A stretch of 64,000 nucleotides of DNA from Gnetum montanum (taxonomy: Eukaryota; Streptophyta; Gnetopsida; Gnetales; Gnetaceae), in the NCBI GenBank assembly GCA_015680685.1, contig MNCI01000268.1, positions 163,281-227,280 of the forward strand. Direction: 5' to 3'. Of this stretch, positions 11,214 through 22,760 are shown in pieces. Positions within the stretch are counted from its first letter, which is position 1. The number at the start of each line of letters is the position of its first letter. Position numbers and translations under genes: made by a program. Below the pieces are notes generated by a model. That model saw only the letters and a program-made list of their open reading frames with translations. It did no database searches and was not told the DNA's origin.

Positions 11214-13377
11214 TACCCCCATGACTGAATGAAAACTTGTCCTAGAGTTCCTTACAAAATATTGAGAAGGTATGGGATTACTGTTTGAATGGAACTAATT
11301 GGATGACTTGTGAATGGATCATCATTACAAGACTTGACAAAACTAGTGTTCATGACAACCAGGGTGAACATCTTATTACATTGACATCAGGCCTCATTTG
11401 GCAGCTTGAGAGAAAGATAGAGAAAGAAGTGTTGTTGTTTCCAACACCAAGATTGCGCCTTTCATTGTCCATCCGTAAGCACACCATCGATCTTGCTCCT
11501 TGCATAGCTGCTTCTAGCACTGATCCATTCCAAGTGTTTGCTCCAGATCCAATCCATTGTTGTATGATCACCATCTGCACACACAACACAATCTTATATT
11601 AGCAAGGGTAAATGAATCATCATGTAATTAATACCTTGCTTCGATGTAAGTTCATTGGCTAGTTGTGGTATGGCTAATATGGGTCTGGAGATATATTAAT
11701 GATGGCTATCGAAGGTGTAGGGGTTAGGAAAGAATTATAAAAATTTGGGGCTAAGAGAAAATCGAAAAAATCAGGCCCCATACCCCATGACTAATCGCGA
11801 ACCTCTGGTAGCGTTAGAATAGAGAAAGAACAAAAGAAGTAAGAAAGATAGATAAAAAGAGACAACGGTAATGTCGATAAAGTGGATGTCAAGATGGAAA
11901 TGAACAAAATAATATTAATTGCAAAAATGTTAAGGAAAAGAGTTTAACTGGTGCACCAAAGAGGAATGTCAGTGGGTTCTCCCCAAAGCAGGCTCATGCC
12001 CTTAATGCTCTGACAAACCCACATTCAAAGAGTCTATAGGCTCTGGGAATGTTAATTGAAACAAGAGTTAAAGTCTTAACCGCAAGAATCTACCAAAAAG
12101 AAAATAATGCATTAACCAAAATATACACTAATGATACAACCGGTAATGAGGTGAAGAATGGAGAGAAGGATGGAGAGAATAGGATGGAATGGAATCCCAA
12201 GAACAAGGTGGTGTATAGCCCCTTGTGTAGTGCATGATTAATGTGACTTGGAAAATCTCATTCCAACTCCGGCCTCAAACCAACCTCTTCCAATGACTTC
12301 ACATCAATGCATTTGGCCAATCCATCCACTTGGATAAAAAGAATGCCTTCCCCAAGAGCTACCACCATTCTGACAAAAAAAATGAGGAAAGAATGGGAAG
12401 TGAGAAGGGCCTTAGATAGAGGGAACGTTTTTAGTTCCATAATGAGTGCTTATAGCCCAAGGGATTATTTTTTCTAAGGGGTGTGCTTTGAATTCTCACT
12501 TTTTTTTTCTTCTCTTTTTTTTTTTGTTGTTTTATGTGTTTGTGCGTGAGAACCACACCATGCAAAGACTTTGTTATTTTTATTGCTCAGCATCCCGATG
12601 ATTAGGTAACATCGAAACAGTAAGAAAACTCAAGAAGAAAACATCAAAGCACCTAAGAGGATAGCCAACACAAAAGCATCAAGTTCAATAAAAGTCACAC
12701 CCTTTTCAATCCTTGAGTCCTTCCTTAGTTTGAGAAATGCCCAGTCACCAATTCGTTAAAGTTCTTATTATGAAGGGGACGGTACATTTCCAAGCCGAGA
12801 GAGACCATAGAAACTGGTGGATGGATGGATGAAGTGATCTCATTGCCTACCATATCAAAAGGAACATAACTTAGTATCAACATCATGACTTAAAGGTAAA
12901 AACTAAACATTATCAATCAATATGAAAATAGTTCATACCATCATGAAGAACACTTATTGGGTGACAAACTTACAGGGTGGATAACACACGCATACACACA
13001 CACACACACAAAATGGAAAAGTATAACGATGTTGTAAAACAAAAACAAGAAAAGTTAAAGAAATTTGTAAACAAAAACTTGTAAAACAAAAACGTGTAAA
13101 AAAAATGTGTAAAACAAAAACTTGTAAAACAAATATGTGTAAAAAAAACATGAAAAATAAAAACTTAAAAGAACTGAGGATCCCATATGATTAGCATAGG
13201 TGGCCATCTCCCCCATGATTGAATGGAAATGGAGAGATCCAAAATAATGAGCACCTATTTGAATTTCTAAGAAGTGTCCAACTTCTCCCAATTGATGTTC
13301 TTAGATTAAGGGGTGGAAGTTGGCGACGCTCATATTTCAACATATCTATGCCTTCGTTGTTGGCATGGTTTGTCTCC
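11214..13377 (-). other. Non-coding 3' internal region of element B, with polypurine tract
   Basis: Bases 11214-11226 read in sense as a G-run ending at the LTR (CATGGGGGTA|TGATGAG), which is the polypurine tract for plus-strand priming. The rest has no supported frame. Several blocks match D: 11960-12070 to 51955-52040 (a gtgggttctccccaaagcagg-like phrase), 12225-12245 to 52220-52240 (gcatgattaatgtg), a T-tract at 12503-12530 to 52382-52425, and an A-rich degenerate tandem block at 13010-13160 to 52880-52990. Colinear conservation of non-coding blocks suggests a structural or RNA role such as packaging or dimerisation. Long hydrophobic minus frames at 12954-13291 are products of the A-rich repeat. 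Confidence 0.75.
12993..13010. repeat. (CA)n microsatellite
   Basis: A nearly pure CA run within the A-rich part of the internal region of element B. Confidence 0.85.
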
Positions 13378-14001
13378 TCAGTTTTTTCCATGCATATTTG
13401 GTTGCTCTTTCGAGTACGAGGTGTCTACTCCTTGTTGTGTGATTGCTACATACAGGCATGTTTGTTTCAAATTTTTAAGGGCACACCTGTTACATGGAGG
13501 CATTTCCTCCATGTCATCACCCGATGAATCACTGTATGTGATGCATGGAACTTTCCTCTTCTCAATCTTTCCATAAATGTTTATCATAGAAATTTCCAAG
13601 GAAAGATCATGAATTCCTAGGCATGCATCTACTGTGCTCAACCATGCCCTTTCCATTATAATTAGGAAGTCCCCTTCGTCGTTGTTTACTTCAATCACCA
13701 GGAAATCAGCTAGGTAGGACCAAACACAGATAGTGGTAACGATGTCCTCCACCAATCCCAAGGGAATGGTGATGGACTGGTCTGCCAGCTCTAGTTGAAT
13801 GTTGTTCTTCTTAAGTTGGGGTAGGTTCCAGGTGTGATACATCTCTCGTGAAATTAAGTTGACTTTAGAACCTGAGTTAAGAAGAGCCCTATGTGGTTCA
13901 TTTTTGGTGATTTGTAAATAGATTAAGGGACTCCCAGGGTCAGTTAGTTTCTTGGGAAGGTGGCCTACCTTGATCCAGTCGGTTACAGTATGCATTAACA
14001 T
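13378..14001 (-). pseudogene. Retropepsin-like protease of element B, catalytic Asp replaced
   Basis: A 207-codon open frame. After an upstream segment (TVTDWIKVGHLPKKL) it reads ALLNSGSKVNLIS, which aligns with the retropepsin active site D-S/T-G-A/S; the catalytic Asp is Asn here. About 70 residues later IMERAWLS stands where I-L-G-R-x-W-L is usual, so the second hallmark is also changed. The C-terminal tail is acidic and Cys-containing and not recognised. It follows gag in the same direction with no RT behind it. The start is uncertain because a gag-protease fusion is likely. Probably inactive. Confidence 0.75.
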
Positions 14002-14019
14002 AACTGTTTGTGTTAAGCT

Positions 14020-16524
14020 CTAATTTTGGACTGAAGGGTGCTCTGAAGTTTTATGTGTTGGAGGAGCATACCTAGTCTCAACCACTTGTTTTTGTGAGAG
14101 CTTTTCTGTACTTCTGGTTTTGAAGAAAGGTCTTCTCTTTTTATAGTTGTTAGAACTAGCAGCGGATTGAATGTTTACTGCTCTCGTAGCGTGGCGTTGC
14201 TGGGGTTGAGTGGGGGGTTCCCCTTGCATTGTTGGAGTAGGAGGTGTTATGGGAACTACTAGTGGAAGAGGTGTGGATGGATTAGGAGGATGGTGTGGGT
14301 ATGGAGCATCTCCCAAAGCAGAAGGAGTCCTCCTAAAGTACTCCTGAACTTGGTAGTGACGTTGGGAAGTTTTGTGACTCATGGAGTCACTTGGAGAAAT
14401 CGGCTGCTGCACATAATAACCATATGGATCTGGCTACCGGTAAGGGTATTGATGTTTTGGTGGTGGCATCCCCCATGACTGTGGGTATTGCCACCGTTGA
14501 TGTTGTCCAATGGGTTGTGGTGTAGTTCCACTTGGATAGTGCTTTAATGGTTGGTGGAACTGCCTTGGGTTACCTTGTGGATAAGGTAACCTTCAGGGTG
14601 TTTGCTGTTGGTTGAGTCTTGGATTAAGCGCATACACCCCAGACTCCTGTAGATGTGAGATAATTGAACAACATCCCTTAGAATGGTCATAGTGGTAGAT
14701 CTCACATCCACCGTCATCATTTGTGTCTGATTCCACAACCACATCGGGGATGGTAATTTTCCCCTTACCATTGTTATGTGCAGGGCCTAAATCTCTCCAC
14801 TTTGTCTTACCTTTGTCACTACTTTATTCCACCTTAGAATCTTCTACAATTTTTAGGATGGTTTCAAGTCTAGAGTCTAAGGAATCTCACAATTGATCCA
14901 CCTTAGCCGATACTTCTGTTGTTAGCTTTTGAATCAGCAAGATTTTTCTGTTCACCAAATCTTCGATTGGTGACTCATCCTCTTCAGCACAAAATTTCAC
15001 TCCCTTCTTTCGAAGAGAGGGATCACAGTTGTATTCTTCCACACTTTCCCTTTTTTGTGGCTCACCTTCTTCTTTTTCTACTTGTTCCAATAATCTGTGA
15101 ACTTCATGGGCTCTAAGTTCTAATAGTTTCCCTTGGGCATAAGTCCCAATGGTTCTTCTAGTCTCATGCCTTAGCCCATCTACGATGTGGCAGAGTTGAT
15201 CCCATTGTGCGTAACCATGGCTCGGGTAACGATGTAACAACATGTAGTAGCAGGTCATGGCAGCATCCAAGGGTTCATGATGACCTTGCTTCCATCCTTG
15301 GATCTGCTTACGCAAGTTAGACACTCTGGAGTATGTATGATACTTATCGTTGAAGAGTTCTAGCACTGTACTCCACCTCCTGATGGTTTCTGGTTCTAAG
15401 GACCAGTACCAGCTCTTTGCTTCCTTAATGAGTGTCTTGGAAAACAACTTAAGTTTCTACCACTCGTTCTCTATATTCTGCAAGGCACAAGCATCGTGGA
15501 ATTCCTATAAATGATGTTGCGAATCAGCATTGTATCCCCCTTCAAATTGTGGGATATTATTCATGTCTAAGCGTTTGATCCAACTATCTTTTAAATGCCT
15601 TGTTGGGATTCTTACTACCTCCGTTATGTTGAGCATACTATGGGTTGCAAGTAGGGGCTCGTCATGATCATCGCTTTCATGACGCTTGTGATGTCTTCGT
15701 TGTTCCCTACTTTTCCTTTGTTCATGCCCTTATCCTCTCTCTCGACTCTCTCGTCGAGGTCTCTCATTTTTCTTACTTTTATCCTCTCCATTATGCTCTT
15801 CATGATTACACCCAAAGGTGGAAGAAGAGGGTGAGTGATGTGAAGAAGGGGAAGAAGAAGGAGAAACATCACCACAATGATGTTTCTTACCTTCTCTTCT
15901 ATGGCTTCAGCCCCGATCGTGGTGATGATCTAAGTGCTTGTCCTTGTCTTTTGTTATTGTTTCTTCTGTGAACAGTTGGTGTTTATGGGCATCAGAACCA
16001 GGGTTGTGTATCATTAAGCATAGGTTCTGATACCCTACCTCCTCACTTTCGTTAAGAGGGGGAACATCTCTTGATAGCGAACCAGTTATAAGTGGTTCAC
16101 CATCTCTAGTTTTACTTAGGACATGTGGGACCTCCTTGCCTTTCAACAGTGTATGTTGGCTCTTCTACCTTGAGTCCCTCATATGTTGTGCTTCTGTGGG
16201 ATAATAATCCCTCATGTCAAAGTCTTCTGCAACGTATTCAACATATAATTCTGTCATGCCTATCTGTGCCAACGCACAGAAGAGCATGTTAGAAACTAAT
16301 CGATCTAGAGGTAACATGATGTAACCTTGTAAATCTCTCCAACGCATCTGTTCATCTTGATGGAGGATAAAGGTAAAGTTTGGAATATACTCATCGGGAT
16401 GAGTATAGACTATTTGATATTGTTTAGGACTTGGTTGATTTTGATTATGTGTTTTTGATTGTCGACTATCTTTTGTATTATCCCTAGGTGATGTGCTTTT
16501 GTGAGAAGAAGAAGGAGAAGACAT
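14020..16524 (-). pseudogene. gag of element B, frame broken
   Basis: It starts at ATG 16524 (MSSPSSSHKST), 122 bases after the primer-binding site. Open stretches are 16524-16165, 16146-15907, 15447-14887 and 14412-14020, separated by stops and shifts. The 15447-14887 stretch is the Retrotrans_gag core: WYWSLEPETIRRW, LFNDKYHTYSRV, LRKQIQGWKQG and IVDGLRHETRRTIGTYAQG. Near 14700 lies a Cys-His box in the same position as the CX2CX3HX4C knuckle of A, C and D. A Pro/Gln-rich tail follows (PISPSDSM, QPQQRHATRA). The protein would coat the RNA and form virus-like particles in the cytoplasm. Confidence 0.85.
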
Positions 16525-16646
16525 GATGTCTTATAGGTGTGCTAATTATCGTTATATAATTTTTCTTCTTAATTAACCCGAAGGTTTGTTTAGGCTCACA
16601 ATGATGTGAGTAATATCCTACATTCTATTTAGTGCACAAACACTTA

Positions 16647-16665
16647 GTCCCCAGCAACGGTGCCA
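16647..16665 (-). promoter_or_regulatory. Primer-binding site of element B (tRNA-Asp type)
   Basis: In sense it reads TGGCACCGTTGCTGGGGAC, one base after the LTR end. It differs from the canonical tRNA-Asp complement at two transition positions. Confidence 0.9.
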
Positions 16666-16666
16666 A

Positions 16667-19113
16667 TGATGAGTGGCGAGGTACCCCTACACTCAACCAT
16701 ACGAATAAGAGCGTAGCATGCATGATCCGATCAAACTCCGCAAACTAAGTGCCTACACACCCCATGGAACACTTAGGGTTAATCATTCATTGTCTTCCCA
16801 GACTTACTTGTAGTTGTCACAGTGTATGGTTAAGTAAGTCTAAGGTATATGATTTTTATAGTCTTTTATGGTTTTCTCCTATTCTATTGAGGTGAAGGGT
16901 TGAGAAACTAATTACTAACTCTAACTAATGAACTAGGTCTAAATTACCTAGCGTTAGCATCCGTTCCCACTTACCGTACACACCCTGAACCGATGCAACC
17001 ACGGCTACCAAACGCTAATCGTTGTTGGGATCACCACGAGTAATGCACGTGCTCGAAGTGGTCATACTGAGGTACTTAACTAGGAGGAAAGGGTTGAGAA
17101 AGCTAATCTAGCCTAAGTGCGATGAGAAGTTGATTCCTTGATTATCCGTACATGAAACACCACTAATTTTGGCCTAGCACTTTTAGATAAGAATCAAGCT
17201 AAGTCATGCTGCTGCCCAACATGAGTATAGCGTGACCAAACTTGGAGGCCTCCAAAATAGCCCCCGATGGCCCATGATTTAATAGGCAAGGTCCCCTGGG
17301 GCCACAAGCGACTGCACCAACTTTCAGCATCCAGAATCAAAATTTTCAGGTTCAAAATATTTGGTTTTGGCTAAGTACACTTTGGTTACTTTTTTAGATG
17401 CTGCACAGCCTAAGGATCAGCGTCACCAACTTTTGGAGCCCTGAAATTGAGTCAAAACAGGCCGAAATTGAGCACAAGAACCCCCCATGACCTTCACCAA
17501 GGTCCCCAGTAGCTCCCAGCCTCCAAAAAATCAAGATTTGGGCCTCAAATATGCCATTTTGGCTTGGTGACGTTGGGGTTACTTTTTCAGACGTTGCATA
17601 GCGTAAGGATCAGCGTCACCAATTTTTAGAGCCCCAAAACTGAGCAAAAATGACTTGATTTCAAGGGTGCAAGTCATCCTCAGGGTCCACTATTGATAAT
17701 TATGGGTCCTAGCCTTCAGAAATTCCAGATTTCAGCTCAAAATTGCAAGTTTTGGAGGTCACATTGCAGGTCACGCTGGATGCTAGACAAGCGAGGCAGA
17801 GTTAATTCTCCTTGATTTTCTTTGTAAATTTGTATCATTTGAGGGCTTGTCTAAATTATTTGTATTTTCATGGGCTTGAATGACCCACACATTGTGAGAT
17901 ACATTTAATCTGGTCAAAGAAGACAAATATCCAGCACACATCCAACTCGTGCACAACTATCCAACACAAATACATTGAACCTAGTCAAAGAATGCAACTA
18001 TCCAGCACCCATCCCAACCCTATAAATACCCTATCAATTCACATAAAATGGGAGGAAAAAATTGGAGAGATTGGAAACTCTGAAGAAGAACAGAATTTGC
18101 AATCCTTGGGTGCTCAGCAAACCTGATTGTTGGCTTCCAAGTATTTCTCACGTTCATCCCATTTCATCGTCACATCATTGCGTCATATCATTCCGGGGCT
18201 AGGCGTTTGACTTGCCATCCACACGTGTGCAACTACGCTTTGACTGGTGCATATTCCTATATAAGCAATACAATACAATTTCATTATTGCCTTCCATTTA
18301 CATTATTTACTTCAGTTTATGCTTTGTCTATAATATAGCTCTGTTTACGCTTTATTTAAAATTCAACATGCTCTGTTTATATTTCATATTTTTGTTTGCA
18401 TTCCATTTACATCCCGTTTACGATAACCCCAACACTAGCCATAGCTTACACTCGGGGAAGTCCTTGGTTGATCTACGTGCAGACCATCCAAGGCACTCTA
18501 CCTTCATTTACTTTTTCAGCTTGCCCTCAGGTGAAGGTAGGGTCAATTGTGTCTACCCAATGATCTCTCAGTGTCTATTTCCCTTCTAGCCTTACACCGA
18601 CGATTTAGGTTAGTACAGTACACATCCTTAGATGCTCGTAATCAAGTCGTACTCATTCCGTGTTGCGATGAGCATTCGTTCCTTGATTATCCGTACACAT
18701 CCTTAAATGCTCGTAATCAAGTTGTACTTATTCCGCATTACTAGGAGAGAAAGCAATAAATAATATTAAATAAAATCCTATTCCATGCACTGCAAGGTTT
18801 ATCCAGGAAGTTCGTCTTTATTGCCGTACACAACTTGTGTTTAGGTACAATGTTGCTCGAATAAAGATCCATTTACTTTAGGACTCCTATTGCAGGCACA
18901 TGGAAAATATTCTATCTCTGGAGTGATCAATCTGCTAGAGTTTTCCTACTTCTAGCCTAGGATGAGGAAACAAGGGAGAGCTACCTCTTATTTATAGATA
19001 TGATGGCGCACTGCGATATCGCGTACACAACATCGTAGGGGACGACGCAATATCGTGTATGGGATATTGCATGCGATGCGATATCGCGGCCTATGCGATA
19101 TCGTGTCTCATTA
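16667..19113 (-). repeat. 5' LTR of element B, interrupted by a solo LTR
   Basis: LTR parts 16667-17152 and 18618-19113 flank the insertion at 17153-18617. Removing the insert and one GTACA copy leaves about 977 bp, against 898 bp for the 3' LTR. The excess is accounted for by about 45 bp near 16770-16815 and about 32 bp of extra GATATC array near 19050-19085. The TATA box (plus text cttatttatagat) lies near 18990. It ends CTCATTA where the partner has CTCATCA. Confidence 0.9.
17153..18617 (+). repeat. Solo LTR of an unrelated family inside the 5' LTR of element B
   Basis: The insert starts TGAAACACC, ends TTAGTACA (TG...CA) and is flanked by GTACA at 17148-17152 and 18618-18622. Removing it restores the sequence seen in the other B LTR (ccgtacacatcc). 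At 1465 bp it has no coding capacity, so it is a solo LTR left by LTR-LTR recombination. A TATA box (CTATAAATACC, 18020-18030) indicates plus orientation. Upstream, a diverged direct repeat with the phrase aaggatcagcgtcaccaa occurs at about 17410 and 17598. Confidence 0.9.
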
Positions 19114-19118
19114 GAGGT
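19114..19118. repeat. Target-site duplication GAGGT, right copy (element B)
   Basis: It matches 10311-10315 and shows that 10315 and 19119 were contiguous before B inserted. Confidence 0.92.
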
Positions 19119-21403
19119 GAATAAGTTATGCCCTTTTTTTTTCTCTTAAGTCTTTCCCATGCTATTTTCACACAAGAAAATTATAAGAGTTCAAAAATCT
19201 TGGGCTATGAAAAGGATTTTGACTAATGGTATTAGGTTTGATTGGGCTATTTTTTTTATTACTAGTTTAAGAGGTGATGTGCAAAACTCTGTAAAAACTT
19301 GGATTCTGTGTATCATGTGCATTTCAATTTTTTTAGTATGTCATATAAGGTTTGTGGAGTTTCTAGTAATCAAGAAAGATTGAAAGTGGATAGCATGTGA
19401 TGTTTCCCAACTTTCCAAGCCTTGGGCTAAGTATATTATTGATTTAATGCTTTCCCAAGGCTCACCTATGGAGGATGTAGGTGAATAGTTATTTGCTACC
19501 ACTAAGAATGTTGGTCATCTGCGTGGTTATTTCCTTAATCGATGAGGAAGGAGCCCCATGCTATGGGTGGCAAGGTAGAAAGGGAAGAAAAGGTCATGCA
19601 TGAAGGTAGATGACACTAATAGAGAAAAGATGAAAAGGTTGAGGATTGAAGAAGAAGTTCCAGTTTCTAGCCAGCAAATACTTAGAAAACTAGGAATCAA
19701 GCTCAAAAGGTAAATCAAGGTGTTGATGGTATGTATACATTTTTTTATCTTTACTTTTTTTTTGGTTTTAACATTGGTTTTTTGCTATATATTATTGATA
19801 AAGAGGTTTACTAATTTTATTTTATTTTCACTTTGGTTTTGTTGCAGTTTAAAAATAGGAATTAGTTACTAAGATTGTTGTAGAGGAGCAATGGTGCAAA
19901 GAAAAAGAGCAAAAAATGACCAAGGAAGCACAAGATATCTTGGATGTTATCCTAGACGATTTACCTTTAGAAGGTAACCTTCAATGGATATATCTCATGA
20001 TCTTCCTAGCAAGTTTTTTTGTATTATTTTCTTATTGCATTATTTTCATATATTTTATGTGTTTTTATTGTGATTGATGTTTATTGGTCATGGCTATTAC
20101 AAAGCATGAGCCTCACTCAGAAACATCCATATTCTATTCTAAACCTTGGATAGAGGCATCAGACAAGATAGAGTTTATGAAGGATATGATGAATGACATG
20201 ATTGATAGGCTACAATAGCTAGCTCCTAATGTTGGTAAGAGAAGTTAAAATATTTTCTTTTTGGCTTCATGTTTTTATGGCTTCATGTTTTCATGGTTTT
20301 AATAAATTTTTAAGTGATTTTATTGTTTTTTTTATGTTTTTAATGTTTTCAATTTTTTTAATGTGATAGTTTCCAAGATGCAATGGAATCCCTTTACGAG
20401 ACTTTAGCATGGGAAAATCATAAGAGTCTTTTCCATGGAACATTCTTCATGTTAGGTAGTAGCGTAAGAGTTTGGTGAGTTCCCTACGCTACTACCAAAC
20501 GTGAAGAATGTTTCATGGAGATTATATGATAGGGCCACACAATGTACTACATCATGTGCAAAACTTTTTGGGAGTTCCAACATTTGAATGAGTTCTTATG
20601 GGAATGGAAAACTAAAACAAGTAGCTAGTAGATAAAAATAGGAGTCTCAAATATCACAAGGAGTTCATAGAGGCTCATGTGATGAACATGGACTCCTTGC
20701 GTATGAAGGAGATCGAATGGTCTTGCTATTGGAATGCCATTTAGGAAAAGGTTACTCTAGTTAGGAGCAATGTGGAAAAATACAAGAGGTTGGAGATGAT
20801 GGTCAATAGGATAAAGGAGTGGCAAGAAAACTATGCTTGGGTGATGGACTGGAGGAAGAAGCAAAAATCTCATAAGCATGAAAAGGAAAATTATATGAAA
20901 TCTTAGCATGAAGCAGCTATGGTGCAACATACATATGAGTTAGTCGTAGAAGGCATAGGTGTGGAAGATATTTTTAGTAGATTCAAAGAGTCCATAGTCA
21001 TCATCGATTCTCTCATTTCTTAGATCGTAATTGCATTTGGGGAGACTTCTACGAATGCTTTTTCTCATGCTTCTCCTAAGTGAACTAATGTAAAGAACAA
21101 AAAAAATCTTATCGAGAGTAAACTTAGGTGATATTTATCAAAGACGAAATTCTTCGCAAATTGAAGGCTAGTGTCCATAGATTTTCTCCTAAGGATATTA
21201 CTCCTAAACCTTGTGAGGTTTGTAAAGTTTTGTTTTTTATTTTATTTTATGTTTTATGTTATTGTTATTTTTATTATTTTATGGTTATGTTTATAGCTAC
21301 TATGGTTACTGATGGTTGGATGTTTCATTTCTTACAAGCCCCAAGCAATGATGGTGCTAGTTTTGGTGATATTGCTTCTCTTCCTCCTCCTCCTATGACT
21401 TAG
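19119..21403 (+). pseudogene. Antisense-oriented multi-exon open frame, 3' part
   Basis: This continues the frame interrupted by B at 10315. Coding-like blocks are about 19159-19700 (ILTNGIRFDWAIFF, SKPWAKYIIDLMLSQG), 19847-19980 after a TTTGTTGCAG acceptor (KEAQDILDVILDDLPLEGN), 20100-20235 (YSKPWIEASDKIEFMKDMM) ending at a GTAAGAG donor, 20370-20590 after a GTGATAG acceptor (DAMESLYETLAWENHKSL) and 20640-21090 (a charged, helical segment with NRIKEWQENYAWVMDW). Blocks are separated by T-rich stretches typical of plant introns and contain scattered stops. The last frame (21128-21403) is low complexity. No family recognised. Confidence 0.45.
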
Positions 21404-22095
21404 ATGGGTTGCTGATGGACTTGTCATGTTTTGCCATTTTTGCCACATTGTTATTGTTGTTTTCATTTGGCTATCATAGCCTTAGAGATTGTGTATTTTT
21501 CATTATTATTTTATTTTTTATTATCTATTGCATAGTACAACTATGACTACTGTTATAGTTTTGATTATGCTACATCACATTTTGGTTATGTGAGGCTTAA
21601 TGCTACTCTTGGCCATTATATATATTTTAATCTTTTTTTTACATTTTCTCTTTTATTATGTTTTAAGTTTTCTATTTTTTTTGTTTTGTATTTTTTATGT
21701 AAACATAAAAATAAATATATGCTATGAATTAATGTAAAACTGAAAATAAGACTACATAGAAAACTTGTAAATATTATGTAATAAAGTAAAAATTGTAAGA
21801 AAAAATGTAAGCATGTGAAGTAAAAATGTAAACAATGCTATTAATTTAAATGACCACATCGTAAGTACAAGGAAAAGAAAATAGGCAACATGTTAATTAT
21901 GCAATTGCTTCCTAATCTTTAATAGATTAGGGAATTGATAAGGTTTCTATTGCATGATTTTGTATTGCTTATTCCCTTTGCTCATGATGCTAAATGGGAG
22001 TTCTTCCAAAGGTTCGTTCATGGACTCAGTGTTATTGGCTTTGGCTTGGTTGGTTTTTTTATGGTTTTGACTTCGTTTTTGGCTATGGGAGTTTC
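21404..22095. other. AT-rich spacer, nothing supported
   Basis: T-rich sequence between the plus-strand frame and the minus-strand protease remnant. No tandem repeat or frame of note. Confidence 0.5.
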
Positions 22096-22760
22096 TTATA
22101 AAAACTCCACCTCAAATCCTTGTTCTATGTCAACATTGTTGACAGACAAGGGGATTGCACTATTTCCATGAATAATGATTTCACCTTCTTCATAAGGCAG
22201 ATAAATTTCTTGATGGATTAAAGAGGAAACTACTTGCAACTTGGCCAACCATGGTCTTCCTAAGATTAGGTTGAGGCCTAGTGTTTCTTCAACAACTAGG
22301 AAATTAGTAGATATGAGGAATTGTTCCCTATCCATGAAGTCTAATGAGATGGATTCTTTTACCAGTACTCATAACCCATTAAAGGATTTAAGCATAGATG
22401 TGGAGGTGTCTTGGATGCTTTCCACCAAGCCTAATTGTTAAATGATGGGTAAGGGGATTACTTATGTAGCTCCTCTATCATCAATGTGTACCCAATGCTC
22501 TTTGTACTAGCCAATTTTAATTGTGATGAAAAAGGGAACTTTCAACACTTCACCACTCTATGGGTTGGTTTTCACCTCACTATCATGAAACATCAAGGTG
22601 ATTAGCTTTGGATCTTCCTTAGGTGAGAGTGGTACTATCACTAAGTGGATATACTCTTCATTGGTAGGAATGTTCTCACTCAAAGGAATTAAAGTTAACA
22701 TTTTGACTACAGCTTCATGGTGGAAAAGAGAGGTCATAACCAAGTCATACAAACTCAAGG
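22096..22760 (-). pseudogene. Protease remnant of the Tat/Ogre-like element
   Basis: Minus-strand translation gives LFHHEAVVKMLTLIP near 22730, then an active-site-like block near 22490 (IDDRGAT followed by a stop and VIPLPII), then at 22335-22096 the hallmark LNLILGRPWLAKLQ with a following EGEIIIHGN block. The I-L-G-R-P-W motif identifies an LTR-retrotransposon aspartic protease of the gag-pro junction type. It lies directly downstream of the gag remnant. At least two stops interrupt it. Confidence 0.7.

Larger units (their letters stand above)
10316..19113 (-). mobile_element. Element B: complete gag-type LTR retrotransposon without RT or integrase
   Basis: Both LTRs, the target duplication, primer-binding site and polypurine tract are visible, so the element is complete at 8.8 kb. 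About 1.5 kb of that is a later solo LTR inserted in its 5' LTR. The internal part (11214-16666, about 5.45 kb) encodes only gag and a damaged protease. The 2.1 kb between protease and the 3' LTR has no RT, RNase H or integrase wording on either strand, so pol appears absent rather than merely mutated. It is inserted in the plus-strand frame of the older Tat-like element. It resembles published terminal-repeat retrotransposons with a gag domain, which depend on autonomous partners. Confidence 0.88.

Noticed and set aside
12954-13291. Phe/Val/Leu-rich minus frames resembling membrane proteins
   Set aside because: They are translations of the degenerate A-rich tandem block conserved as DNA in element D.
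13219-13576. Two plus-strand frames of 87-102 codons
   Set aside because: They lie antisense to the B protease and its flank, which has the recognisable family wording.
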